NCBI GenBank assembly: GCA_963732345.1
Contig: CAVSZI010000002.1
Location: 62,001 to 126,000 of the forward strand
Length of the DNA: 64,000 nucleotides
Direction: 5' to 3'
Origin: Bog-532 sp963732345
GTDB lineage: Bacteria; Actinomycetota; Actinomycetes; Streptosporangiales; Streptosporangiaceae
Position 1 is the first letter of the stretch. Each line of letters starts with the position of its first letter. The notes beneath the pieces were generated by a model that did not search any database, was not told the origin of the DNA, and saw only the letters and a list, made by a program, of their open reading frames with translations. This document shows, piece after piece, positions 1-8,480 of this stretch. A program made the translations under genes and the position numbers.

Positions 1-170
1 TCGCCGCGCCTGCGCCGGGTGCTCATGGTGACAGTCTAACCTGTGGTGGGGACAAACGGTGGTGACCACGGCCAGCCACGCCCAGCCACGTCCAGACTCT
101 TCAGGACCAGAAACCGCAGGTAGAATGTCACCTGGACTCAGGCTCCTGCTGGTCAGAGAACCTCCAGGTG

Positions 171-218
171 TCCATGGTAAGGAGAAGGTCTACGGTTCGA
201 TTCCGTAACGGGGCTCCA
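171..218 (+). other. 3' half of a tRNA-Thr(GGT) gene, probable attachment-site scar
   Basis: The segment reads as an anticodon loop with GGT, a variable loop, a T-arm (TACGG, loop TTCGATT, CCGTA), an acceptor strand ACGGGGC, a discriminator T and an encoded CCA at 216-218. No D-arm or 5' acceptor strand precedes it, and the 5' side of the anticodon stem has a mismatch. The gene is therefore only a 3' half. tRNA 3' halves are the usual att cores of tyrosine-integrase elements. Because the fragment is on the + strand, the element that left it should lie to the left of the window with the intact tRNA beyond it. The role is inferred; the tRNA-like fold is seen directly. Confidence 0.7.
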
Positions 219-496
219 GCTCAACTGGCTATTTACGAATCTTTGATCGATTGGCCCAGTGACTAATCAAGTGACTATCGCCCGATTCGCGGTCCCTCTG
301 GTGTGACCTAATCCGGATCGATGTGGCCTTCTGATCTGCGGTAGTCGGACTCGATGCGACAGCACCGGACTTTGACTGTCACGCATCGTTACTTGAGGCG
401 CCAGATGTGCGCCGATTCAGCCGGTGCGCGTCTCCGTTGCCGGGAGGCTTGACTAGTGCCTGATTTCCTGGTCACATCTGCGCTAAGTTATGCACT

Positions 497-1108
497 ATGG
501 ATAGCGTTTACCGGATCGGCGAGTTCGCCAAACGGGTTGGGTGCTCGGTCACCACGGTCCGGCGGTGGGAAGCCGCAGGCCGGATCACTGCCCGCAGGAC
601 GCCGGCCGGGCAGCGCTATTTCGATGACGCCGACGTCCGCCGGGTACTCCAGCCGGGGTTCCGGGACGAGGCCCGGAAAATCGTGGTGTACTGCCGGGTG
701 TCGTCACCTGGCCAGGAAGATGATCTGGCATCGCAGGTCATGGGGATGGGGCAGTTCTGCCTTGCCCGCGGCCTGGCGGTGGATGAGGTGATACAGGAGA
801 CCGGCGGCGGGATGAACCTGCGACGCCGGAAGTTCCTGGCGCTGATGGACGACATCGAGCAGGGCCGTGTCGCGGTCCTGGTCATCGCGCACAAGGACCG
901 GCTGGCCCGGTTCGGGTTCGACTACCTGGAGCACGTCGCGGCGCGGAACGGCTGCGAGATCATCGTGGCGAACCAGGAGTCGCTGTCACCGCAACAGGAA
1001 CTGGTCGAGGACCTGCTCGCTATCGTGCACACATTCTCATGCCGCCTTTACGGCCTGCGGCGGTATGAGAAGACGCTCAAAGACGAACTGTCCGGCAGGC
1101 CGTCGTGA
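497..1108 (+). CDS. tnpA: IS607-family serine recombinase / transposase TnpA
   Basis: This is the 203-aa transposase of an IS607-type element, a serine recombinase that moves DNA without long target preference. Residues 1-55 form a MerR-type winged helix (YRIGEFAKRVG...VRRWEAAG) that binds the element ends. Residues 61-200 are the resolvase-like catalytic domain, with the motif YCRVSS at 65-70 carrying the nucleophilic serine (about Ser69). The HTH-before-catalytic-domain order is specific to the IS607 group. Length matches the family (about 200 aa). The ATG at 497 begins the MerR domain exactly. The stop overlaps the GTG of tnpB, so the two are translationally coupled. All key residues look intact. 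Confidence 0.93.
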   Translation: MDSVYRIGEFAKRVGCSVTTVRRWEAAGRITARRTPAGQRYFDDADVRRVLQPGFRDEARKIVVYCRVSSPGQEDDLASQVMGMGQFCLARGLAVDEVIQETGGGMNLRRRKFLALMDDIEQGRVAVLVIAHKDRLARFGFDYLEHVAARNGCEIIVANQESLSPQQELVEDLLAIVHTFSCRLYGLRRYEKTLKDELSGRPS

Positions 1109-2514
1109 AGGTAACCCGGGTCGCGTATTCCCGCGACCTGAATCCGGGGAAGCTTGCCGCGCTCACCGAGCAGGCCCGGCGCCTGGGCCGGATCCGCGCG
1201 GAGGTGTGGCAGCGGTACGGGTCGGTCACCGGCGCTCGCCTGAGTGACCGGCAGGTCCGGAACTCATGGATGACAGCCGGTCACACGGAGTTCGGGGTTC
1301 TCGCGAACGCCTGGAAAGAGACCCTCCGCGATGCGATGGGCGATATCCGCGCCGGCCGCGACGCCGCGAAACTCAAGGTCCGGCAGGCGATCAGCCAGCG
1401 CACCACCGATCCGGCCGAACGGAAGCGCCTATTCACAGCACTGAAAACGGACCAATGGGCCACCGATCCGTACCTGTCCCGGATGATGCGCAAACACTGG
1501 CGCCACGGCCACAGCCACACCACGAACCAGATCATCATCCGCGCCGACAACGTGCGGACGTTCACTCTCGCTGAGGGCGGGGACGTATGGCTGTCCGTCC
1601 CCGGCCTGCTGCCCCGCACGTCTGTCGCAGTCCCCCTGAACACAACGGCGGCGCCATCGGGAACACTACGGGTGATTCTCCGCGGCGGCCGGGCCGAGGT
1701 CCACTACCAGGTCGACGGGGCCGCGCTGAAGTCCTCCACCCGCCCGCGCGGCGACCGGACGATAGGCGCCGATAAGGGCTACACCGAAGTCCTCACAGAC
1801 TCTGATGGAGTACACCACGGCCCCGAGCTAGGCCGCCTGCTGTCCGGCGAATCGGACCGGCTGAAAGCGAAGAACCGGCGCCGGGCGAAGATCCGCGCCG
1901 TCGCCGAGCGGGCCGCAGCCCAGGGCGGCCAGGCGAAAGCTGACCGGATCGCCAGATGCAACCTGGGCACCGTCAAAAAGGCGAGGGCCCGCCGCCGGTT
2001 CGAGGGCCGAGCGCGCACGGTCACGTTCGAGGCAGTCCACGCTGTCATCGACAAGGCGGCCACGGTCGTGGCCGAGGATCTGACCAAGCCGTTCGCCGGC
2101 CGCAGCCGCGGCCGGAACATGAACCGTCGTCTCGCGGCCTGGACTAAAGGCCTGACCGCCGAGGCGCTGCACAGCGTGTCGGAGCGCAGAAGTTCTGCGC
2201 TCGTCCACGTCAACGCGGCCTACACCTCACAAGCCGATCCTGGCGACCACTGCACCCTTGGTGTACGTCGCGGGGACCGGCTTCACTGCGCAAGCGGGGT
2301 CGTGTGGCAAGCAGACGTGGCCGCAGCGATCAACGTCCTGCACAGACATGGTGATCCCGGCATCACCCTGTTCACCCCGCACACGCGGGTGAAAGAGATC
2401 TTGCAGGAACGGGCCGATCGCCAACGGGCCAGACTGCCGGCCCAGGACTCCAGCCCCGCAACCGGGAGCGGAGAGCGAAATATCCCGATTTGCTCAGGTG
2501 TGAGCAATGAATAG
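1105..2514 (+). CDS. tnpB: TnpB, RNA-guided nuclease-type accessory protein of the IS607 element
   Basis: A 469-aa TnpB protein; relatives are omega-RNA-guided DNA nucleases ancestral to Cas12. The RuvC fold is split as usual: the first aspartate in IGADKGY (about residue 218), the glutamate in VVAEDL, and the last aspartate in WQADVAAAINVL near residue 407. The zinc ribbon between the last two motifs normally has two CxxC pairs. Here it is reduced to single cysteines (HCTLG and HCASG), so it probably cannot bind zinc in the usual way. A zinc-less variant with SQ-D and QAD-AA signatures occurs in some IS607 TnpBs, so this need not be decay. Start GTG 1105 overlaps the tnpA stop. Confidence 0.88.
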   Translation: MKVTRVAYSRDLNPGKLAALTEQARRLGRIRAEVWQRYGSVTGARLSDRQVRNSWMTAGHTEFGVLANAWKETLRDAMGDIRAGRDAAKLKVRQAISQRTTDPAERKRLFTALKTDQWATDPYLSRMMRKHWRHGHSHTTNQIIIRADNVRTFTLAEGGDVWLSVPGLLPRTSVAVPLNTTAAPSGTLRVILRGGRAEVHYQVDGAALKSSTRPRGDRTIGADKGYTEVLTDSDGVHHGPELGRLLSGESDRLKAKNRRRAKIRAVAERAAAQGGQAKADRIARCNLGTVKKARARRRFEGRARTVTFEAVHAVIDKAATVVAEDLTKPFAGRSRGRNMNRRLAAWTKGLTAEALHSVSERRSSALVHVNAAYTSQADPGDHCTLGVRRGDRLHCASGVVWQADVAAAINVLHRHGDPGITLFTPHTRVKEILQERADRQRARLPAQDSSPATGSGERNIPICSGVSNE

Positions 2515-2772
2515 GAAGCAGCCACCACCTGATCCGTAGAAGTGGGCACATCGTCCAGGATCGTCCGTTGCGGTCCGCGTGCTGGGCCGACATTCCAGAG
2601 TTGTTCGCACGGGACAGGCGTTGTCCAGCGGCTTGGCAGCAGTATTGGCAGCAGTCACGGCGGCACGGCACTGATCCTCGACCGTCTGCTTTTCGAGCGT
2701 CGCGGGCGCCCGGCATGAAGCGCCGTCATATTCGGGCCAGCCTTGCTGCGGCGTTGCCCGAAGCCGAGTCAG

Positions 2773-3711
2773 TCAGAAAACGGTGGCCCAGTCGTTCTTG
2801 ATGCTGGCGATAGTCCAGCCGCTCTTGTCGGCTCGTTCCAGTGCCTGCTCGGCGCCGCTGGTGTAGTCGAACTCGCGCTGGCCGTCGTCGTGCAGGATGA
2901 GCAGGCGAAGGGACGGCTTGTCAGGATGCTGGGTGAACTCGAGCATCGGCAGGTCGCCGTTCGAGTTGCCAGCAGCGAGGACCGGCCTTCGACCGGTGCG
3001 GCTCCAGATCCGGATTGGTTTCTGCTGGCCATCGTCGAGATAGTCGGCCTCGGCCTTGTGGGTGATCGTTCCGCCGTGGTCGTTGCTCGTGTACTGGAAC
3101 GTGGTTGCGCTACCGATCACCCGGTCCCGGGGAATCCCGTACACTTCCTGGCTGATCGGCCGCATGAAGTCACGGCCGCCGCCGGAGGCGATGTAGTTCG
3201 TGAACCCGTTCGCCGCCAGGTAACTGAGCAGCTCGACCATCGGCGCATACGCGCAGTCGAGGTATCCGCGGTTGAGGGTCGGATGCTGCGCGGTGTGCAG
3301 GAAGGCGTCGGACTTTGCCTCGAAGTCCTCGACGCTGATCCCGTCGTAGGCGGCCAGGACCCCGCCTAGCAGCGTCCGCACGTTGGTGTCATTGCCCGCG
3401 TAGTGCTCGGCGAGCACCTTACTTAGCCAGCCGTAGTCGCGTTCGTAAGCGGCCTTCCAGGGCTGACGGTCGCGCAGCTCGGGGTCGGCCTGGGCCATCT
3501 CGTAGAGGCGCCGGAGGACAAAGTCAGCCTGGATCGGCATCGGCTTCTCGCACCACAAGGTGCCGTCGTTGTCGAAGACCGCCACCCGTTCCTCGGCCGG
3601 TATACCGTCCGACACTGTCCGCTCGACAAACTCGACGATCGCTCGTCTTGCAGCGCCGTCATTCCAGGTAGGCAGCACATTGAGGCTTATGCAAAACCCG
3701 GCTTCTCTCAC
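2773..3711 (-). pseudogene. HAD-superfamily phosphatase, N-terminus replaced by insertion-sequence relic
   Basis: The frame encodes a haloacid-dehalogenase-type phosphohydrolase. Motif I is VFDNDGTLWCEKP near residue 45 (nucleophile Asp and DGT), and a later GGGRDF and GNSNGDLPML supply motifs II/III and IV, so the catalytic body looks complete. Relatives usually carry a signal-peptide or leader segment before the conserved SWNDG start. Here the first 10 residues come from the inverted-repeat relic at 3681-3762, and the GTG at 3711 has no convincing ribosome site. I infer that the 5' end was lost when an insertion sequence landed there. The remaining frame is open, so weak expression from an internal start cannot be excluded. 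Confidence 0.7.
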
Positions 3712-3762
3712 GCATCTTTGCAGGTCAGGGACTTGAGGAGGGGGAGTTTTGCATAACGCTCA
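3681..3762. repeat. 82-bp inverted-repeat relic of an insertion sequence (MITE-like)
   Basis: The left arm 3681-3697 (TGAGGCTTATGCAAAAC) and the reverse complement of 3746-3762 (TGAGCGTTATGCAAAAC) match at 15 of 17 positions. The 48 bp between them contain no gene. Two outward terminal repeats with almost nothing inside are what remains after internal deletion of an insertion sequence, or are a short non-autonomous element. It sits exactly where the HAD gene loses its N-terminus and about 240 bp from the broken phosphoesterase. The parent family was not identified. Confidence 0.6.
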
Positions 3763-4004
3763 TTGGTCACGCGCTCAATGTAGCGAAGCGAACTCGGCAG
3801 ACGCCACACTCGCGGAGCTGCTTCTTGCGTTCGGCGCACGCGGGCAGACCGAGGCCAGGGTGTGCCCGCACGGGATCATCACCTGCTCCACGCCACCGGT
3901 GGCCAGGTGGTGCGGCGTCATTTGGTACCGGGCCGCTCAGCGTCTGGCCCTGGAAGTTGAGCAACGGCCTGGGACATCGTTTGGGGGTGATGCAACCGCC
4001 CGGA

Positions 4005-5484
4005 TCAGGTACTTGGGGCGCCGGGTCCGGGAGCGGCCGGGTGCAGCAGAGGGAACTGGATCGCGAAGAAGTTATGGATAATCTGCAGCGCCTGCTCGGG
4101 GGGGATCTCGGCCTTAGGGTCCTCGGGCAGTCCCTCGATCTGGATGTTGTGCTGCTCCGCGTAGGCGCGTATCCCGTTGAAAGCGGCTTTGCCCAGGGTG
4201 GACAGGGCCTGGCCCAGGGCCAGCGCATCCTGGATGTAGGTGGGTACCGGGCGCGGGTCCGCGACTGGCCACGTGCCGGGGTCACGGGGGGTGTCGAGGG
4301 TGAAGGCGTGGGAGAACGTCGGGGCAGCGGCGTCGCGGGCGGTGAACGGGTCGCCGAGGGCCCACTGCTCGCGCAGGGTGGCGATCAGGGAGCTGTGCCG
4401 GTGCTCCTGGTTGAACACCTCGCCTTCGGCCACCCACGGTGAGACCACGATGGCCGGGACCCGGTAGCCCGAACGGTCGAACCGGAACCCGAGCTGGCCG
4501 GGCGGGGCGGAGGGGTCCGGCGGCGGCACCGGCCCGGGCGGAACGTGATCGTAGGTGCCGCCCGGCTCGTCCCAGCCGATGAGCAGGGTCGTGTTCCAGA
4601 CATTGGACCCGGCCTCCGACTGCATCGCCTTGTAGGCGTTGTAGATCTGGGCCAGGAACGCCTCCCCGCCCAGAATCGACGACGGCGGGTCAACGCCGGG
4701 AACCACGATGCCGTGGCCCAGGGCGCGGGAGACGGCCGGGTGGTAGTCCCCGTGCCCCAGGATCAGGCACGGCTCGATGAACGAGAAGTCGGGCAGGTCC
4801 CCGGCGGCGGCGTCGGCCTCGAACTGGGCGAACGGCACGAAGTGGGTCGCGAACCGGTCCTTCAGCCGGGGGTAGTGGATCAGGCCGGTAGCAGAGAACC
4901 GGTCCGGCTCGCCGACGTACACCTTCCACGTCTTGTCGTGCTGCTCCAGCCGGTTGAAGATCGTCTCGGCGGTGTTGCCCGCTAGCCAGTTCGGGACCGG
5001 CTCGTTCACCACGAACCCGGACGCCGTCGCGGCGGTCCAGAATGACCGGCACCTCGCTAAACCAGTGATCGAACACCCCGAACGCGCGCGCCAGCCCGCT
5101 CAGCACGGGGATTTGTTCTGGGGTGAACCCGGTCATCACCCGCGAGTATTCCTCGTAGGTGGGCTGGCGGCCCAGCTCGGCGGTCAGCGTGCTGATGTAG
5201 TCGGTGACGAAACCGTCCATCGTCGGCACCTGGCCAGGCTCCGGGGCGTTGTATGGCGCGGAGATTTCCTCGCCGAGCTTGAAGCGGTTCGCCTCGCTGA
5301 GGATGTTGAACAGCTGGGTGTTGGTGTGCGGGTATTCCTCCCCGGTGTCGGGGTTGGGGCCGTCCATGTCGGTGGCCACCGTGTAGGACACCACCTTGCG
5401 GTCGGCGCCGTGCTCGGCCCACTCCGGGATCGGGTTGGTGAGGTCCTTGCCCGCACGACCAGGCGTGTGGCACGTGCGTGGCAC
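4005..5484 (-). pseudogene. Phosphoesterase / phospholipase C family protein, frameshifted and truncated
   Basis: Two frames on the same strand join into one alkaline-phosphatase-fold phosphoesterase (phospholipase C type). The upstream frame (5484 to about 5045) gives the DMDGPNPDTGEEYPHTN to FGVFDHWFSEVP part. The downstream frame (about 5045 to 4005) resumes at FWTAATASGFVVNEP and runs through FSFIEPCLILGHGDYHP and LLIGWDEPGGTYDHVPPG. At the join the residues usually found between SEVP and the FWTAAT-like segment are missing, so a short out-of-phase deletion occurred. The N-terminal segment with the conserved asparagine-rich active-site start (ENRSFDH-like in relatives) is also absent. Both lesions make the gene non-functional. 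Confidence 0.82.
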
Positions 5485-5587
5485 GGCCAGCCAACGGCGA
5501 AGTGACTAATCACCCCTCGCGGGTGAATTGCGACATGTGGCAAAGAGGCACGATCGAACGAACCCGAACCGCTGGGAGGCCCGCGAA

Positions 5588-5797
5588 ATGACCTCGAACT
5601 CCTACGAGATTCGCGTAGCCGGGACCCTTACGCCTGAGGCCCTGATCGACTTCGAGCAGCTGACCGCCCACGTGCAGCCGGTCGAGACTGTCGTGCACGG
5701 TCCACTCCAAGATCACGCCGCCCTGGCCGGGCTGCTCGCCAGGCTTGAGGCGTCCGGCATAGAGATCGTGAACGTGCGCCGTCTCCACCGCCCGTAA
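5588..5797 (+). CDS. Small conserved hypothetical protein (69 aa)
   Basis: The ATG at 5588 follows GGGAGG at 5574-5579 with a normal gap, so it is preferred to the upstream in-frame ATG at 5528. The product, MTSNSYEIRVAGTLTP...VRRLHRP, has a beta-alpha-beta pattern: an edge strand (YEIRVAG), a helix (PEALIDFEQL), a strand (ETVVHG), a helix (QDHAALAGLLARLEASG) and a final strand (IEIVNVRRL). It resembles small actinobacterial proteins encoded near lipases and sensory operons, but I know of no assigned function. It has no cysteines and no signal peptide. Its frame is intact although its left neighbour is a pseudogene. Confidence 0.65.
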   Translation: MTSNSYEIRVAGTLTPEALIDFEQLTAHVQPVETVVHGPLQDHAALAGLLARLEASGIEIVNVRRLHRP

Positions 5798-5962
5798 CCG
5801 GCCGCCGGGCAAACGGCCAGGGAACAGAGCATTAAGTCCGGTCACCAGGCACTATCCAGTTCGGTCGGGGATTCGCTGTATCGCGGCCTGCGTGTACCAT
5901 CCGATAGCGAATGTTCTGCCAGAATCCCGGCAGACAGGCACTAGCGGCTGGTGGTGAGTTGA

Positions 5963-6367
5963 GTGAGCAGCCCCGCTGACCCTGACATCGTGACCGATCC
6001 CGACTCGCCTTTCGGTCCGGCCGCCGTCTCCGCCCCGCGCCCGGACGATCACCGTGACCTGTGGCTGCGCATCGAGCCCGACGGCGTTGTGACATATCCG
6101 GTTGCCGGTCAGCCCGGCCACGGACCGACGGCGTTTCTTCGGCGCCAGCCGGTCCGGATCGTGGACGGCCGCTTCCAAGGCGGCTACACCGAGGTGTTTG
6201 AGCTAATCTGCCCCGCCTGCGGGGACCATCCCTATCTGGATTACTCCGAGATCACGCCGCGGCTTCAACGGCTGCGCGGGCCGCACACGCTACAGGCGGC
6301 ACTCGCCGCCTATGACAAGCATCTCGGGCCGCTTCCCGGCCCGAATGGGGACAGTACCGAGAGCTAG
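5963..6367 (+). CDS. Hypothetical protein with a CPxCG knuckle (134 aa)
   Basis: The frame starts at GTG 5963 with no strong ribosome site. The N-terminal 35 residues are polar and probably disordered. The rest holds a compact domain with one CPACGDHPYLDY knuckle near residue 83, then a PRLQRLRGPHTLQAALAAYDKHLG helix. Only one cysteine pair is visible, so zinc binding would need a partner pair from histidines or a dimer. It is not part of a recognisable operon. I do not recognise a function. Codon use and GC are like the neighbours, which supports coding. Confidence 0.5.
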   Translation: MSSPADPDIVTDPDSPFGPAAVSAPRPDDHRDLWLRIEPDGVVTYPVAGQPGHGPTAFLRRQPVRIVDGRFQGGYTEVFELICPACGDHPYLDYSEITPRLQRLRGPHTLQAALAAYDKHLGPLPGPNGDSTES

Positions 6368-6460
6368 TAGGCCCGGGTTACACCATGCTCGACGGCTGTG
6401 TTGCGCCCGGTCCACGTGGTGTGTGAGCCGCCATGATCTGGGTGCCGTGCCGGTGTGTGG

Positions 6461-6533
6461 CCCGGCGTGCGCCGGGCGGGCCGCCAAGGCAGAGCCCGGC
6501 GCTGACGCCGGGCCAGCGGCGCCGCGAGGCGCC
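6461..6533. terminator. Triple GC hairpin between convergent genes
   Basis: Three perfect hairpins stand in a row: CCCGGCG-tgc-(C)GCCGGG at 6461-6476, GCCCGGCG-ctga-CGCCGGGC at 6494-6513 and GGCGCC-gcga-GGCGCC at 6518-6533. They lie between the + strand gene ending at 6367 and the - strand gene ending at 6554. There is no U-tract, which is common for actinobacterial terminators. Bidirectional termination is the simplest reading. Confidence 0.6.
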
Positions 6534-6553
6534 GCCTTGATACTCAATGCGGC

Positions 6554-7471
6554 TCAATTCGGCAGTGCCTTGCGTAAGTCGGTTCCAGCTCTGTCCACAA
6601 GGCGGTCACGGCGGGTAATGGCGACGCCGATTAGGACGATGAGCATGCCGCCGATGATCTGGACGGTGATGTGGTCGTTGAGGATGGCGGCGCCGAGGAT
6701 GACGGCCACGATGGGCAGGAGGTAGGTGACCACTGACGCGGTGGTGCCTTCGTCGGTGATGAGGCGGTAGTTGAGGATGTAGGCGATGCCGGTGCCGAGG
6801 CAGCCGAGGACGGTCAGGGCAGCGATCGCGTCCCAGCGCATGTGGATTGGCTGGAGCCCGGCAAACGGGAGGACGATCGCCAGGAGGACCGCGGCGGTGA
6901 TGAGCTGGCCTGCGGCCAGGACCAGGGGCGGGAGACCGCGGCGGGCCAGGTAGCGGTCCATGTAGACGTAGCTGACGCCGTAGCTGGCGGCCGCGCCGAG
7001 GCAGGCCAGGCCGCCGAGGCTGGCGATCTGGGAACCGGATTCCCACGGGGAGAAGATCAGCAGAGTCCCGGCTAGGCCGACAACGAAGCCGATCAGCTTC
7101 GGCGTGGAAATCCGCCGTTCGTGGCCGGTGGCGAACGCGATGACCAGGGTCCAGAGCGGGGTGGTGGCGTTGAGGACGCCGGCGACGCTGGAGGTGACGT
7201 GCTGCTCGCCGATCGCGAAGAGGGTGTAGGGGATCGCGTTGGCGAACACGGCGGCGACCGTCAGGTGCAGCCAGACGCGTCCGCTGGTGGGCAGGCGCAG
7301 GCCACGCGAGTAGACGATGATGACCAGGACGATCGCGCCGAGGGCGAGCCGGGCCAGGACGATCTGGACGGGGGAGAAGCCGCGCAGCGCGATGGCGATC
7401 CACAGGAAGCTGGAGCCCCACAGCAGGGCGAGCAGGGCCAGGCGGGTGAGGGTGCCGCGTCCGATTGCCAT
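6554..7471 (-). CDS. EamA / DMT-family transporter (drug/metabolite exporter)
   Basis: A 305-aa membrane protein made of two EamA repeats of about five transmembrane helices each. The first repeat starts LALLALLWGSSFLWIAIALRG with the family's WGS-F motif. The second repeat starts near residue 150 (LGGLACLGAAASYGVSYVYMDRYL). The C-terminus ends with ILGAAILNDHITVQIIGGMLIVLIGVAI, matching the conserved last helix. Such proteins export amino acids, nucleosides or drugs; the substrate cannot be read from sequence. The ATG at 7471 lies 6 bases after the stop of the upstream GntR gene, so the two form one operon and the regulator probably controls the exporter. Confidence 0.9.
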   Translation of the reverse strand: MAIGRGTLTRLALLALLWGSSFLWIAIALRGFSPVQIVLARLALGAIVLVIIVYSRGLRLPTSGRVWLHLTVAAVFANAIPYTLFAIGEQHVTSSVAGVLNATTPLWTLVIAFATGHERRISTPKLIGFVVGLAGTLLIFSPWESGSQIASLGGLACLGAAASYGVSYVYMDRYLARRGLPPLVLAAGQLITAAVLLAIVLPFAGLQPIHMRWDAIAALTVLGCLGTGIAYILNYRLITDEGTTASVVTYLLPIVAVILGAAILNDHITVQIIGGMLIVLIGVAITRRDRLVDRAGTDLRKALPN

Positions 7472-7477
7472 GCCCGG

Positions 7478-8245
7478 TTACTCGATGGGTGCGTCATAGG
7501 CGAGGCCTGTCAGGTCAGCGCGCATGACAAAGCGGGTCAGCTCGTACGGGTGGCCGTCCTGGTCGATGCTGGTGTGCAGCACGTCGAGAACCGGGACGCC
7601 GGGGAACAGGTGCAGCAGTTCTGCCTCGTCGGCGGTGGGCATGCGGGCGCTGACTTCCTCGCAGAGCCGGGTTATGGTGTGGCCGCGTTCTTCGAGGATG
7701 CCGTGGATGCCGTACGGGTGGCCGACTTCGGGGTCGAGGAGGCTGGTGCCGTCGGCGATGGTCCACGGGATGTAGGTGGTGACGCGGTGCACCGGGTCGG
7801 TGTCGGCGTAGAAGACGTTCTCGCGGCGTAGGACGGACTCGTTGTCGGTGGGGACTTCGAGGCGGCTCGCCACGTCCTCGGATGGCTCGATCCGCTCGAT
7901 GCTGAGGACTTCGAAGCGGCCGGTCTTGCCCTGCTTGGCACATTCAAGCAGGAACGGTGACATCCCTGAGTCGCGGTACTTGGGTGAGTAGCGATCGTTG
8001 CCCAGGCGGATCAAGGGGGGGCTGCGGCGGACAAACGCTCCGCGGCCCTGCTCGGCGATGACGAGACCGGAGTCGGCCAGGAGGCGGATCGCTTCGCGGG
8101 CGGTGTTCCGGGCGGTGCCGTAGGTGGCGGCGAGCTGGCGTTCGGAGGGAAGTTGGGCGCCGGGCGCGAGTTCGCCCGATTCGATCAAGTGGCGTAGGTC
8201 GTCGGCTATGCGGCGGCTGGCGGGGCGCCGGTCTTCGTCGTTCAT
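7478..8245 (-). CDS. GntR/HutC-family transcriptional repressor with UTRA ligand domain
   Basis: Residues 1-75 form a GntR winged helix (RRIADDLRHLIESGELAPGAQLPSERQLA, then TARNTAREAIRLLADSGLV and the wing GRGAFVRR). Residues 90-255 form a UTRA sensor domain ending in HLFPGVPVLDVLHTSIDQDGHPYELTRFVMRADLT. ATG 8245 is chosen because GAGGAGA lies just upstream; an earlier in-frame start at 8272 lacks a site. It leads the operon with the EamA exporter. Two long palindromes with a shared CTTGAGCC core lie in the upstream region and are likely its operators. HutC-type GntR proteins (KorSA group) are the usual repressors of pSAM2-like elements, so a role in element control is also possible. Confidence 0.88.
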   Translation of the reverse strand: MNDEDRRPASRRIADDLRHLIESGELAPGAQLPSERQLAATYGTARNTAREAIRLLADSGLVIAEQGRGAFVRRSPPLIRLGNDRYSPKYRDSGMSPFLLECAKQGKTGRFEVLSIERIEPSEDVASRLEVPTDNESVLRRENVFYADTDPVHRVTTYIPWTIADGTSLLDPEVGHPYGIHGILEERGHTITRLCEEVSARMPTADEAELLHLFPGVPVLDVLHTSIDQDGHPYELTRFVMRADLTGLAYDAPIE

Positions 8246-8286
8246 TTTTCTCTCCTCGCCTGCTGACTTCACGCGACTCTGCCAAT

Positions 8287-8322
8287 CTGGCTCAAGCCAC
8301 TTATCTGTGAGGCTTGAGCCAG
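8287..8322. promoter_or_regulatory. Palindromic operator candidate 1 for the GntR regulator
   Basis: CTGGCTCAAGCC at 8287-8298 is repeated in perfect inversion as GGCTTGAGCCAG at 8311-8322, with a 12-base spacer. It lies 42 bases upstream of the GntR start. The shared GGCTCAAG half-site recurs in the second palindrome at 8362-8389. Binding is inferred from symmetry, position and repetition. Confidence 0.6.
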
Positions 8323-8361
8323 TATGCCTCCATGTGGTCTACTAGACAATGCCATCACTGA

Positions 8362-8389
8362 CTTGAGCCACTTTGATAAGTGGCTCAAG
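8362..8389. promoter_or_regulatory. Palindromic operator candidate 2 for the GntR regulator
   Basis: CTTGAGCCACTT at 8362-8373 is perfectly inverted as AAGTGGCTCAAG at 8378-8389 around a TGAT centre. It carries the same CTTGAGCC core as the first palindrome, 40 bases away. It lies between the GntR gene and the divergent ATPase gene at 8481, so it could govern both. Confidence 0.6.
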
Positions 8390-8480
8390 CCGCGTTATTA
8401 CGGAGGCTGCTGGTGATCAAGTCTTCCGGGACCGCCCGGCTGCAGCGGCGTCTAGCGCCGGGCAGTAGAAGGCGGGCGTC

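Larger units (their letters stand above)
497..2514 (+). mobile_element. IS607-family insertion sequence (tnpA-tnpB core; outer ends not located)
   Basis: A MerR/serine-recombinase transposase gene is followed, with a GTGA overlap, by a TnpB gene on the same strand. This is the defining order of IS607 elements. The true ends lie outside the two genes and could not be fixed by eye, since IS607 elements have no long terminal inverted repeats. The 220-500 and 2515-2770 stretches hold no other gene and must contain the ends. A TnpB guide RNA (omega RNA) would normally overlap the tnpB 3' end and the right end, about 2450-2600, but its sequence is not recognisable here without relatives. Confidence 0.85.
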
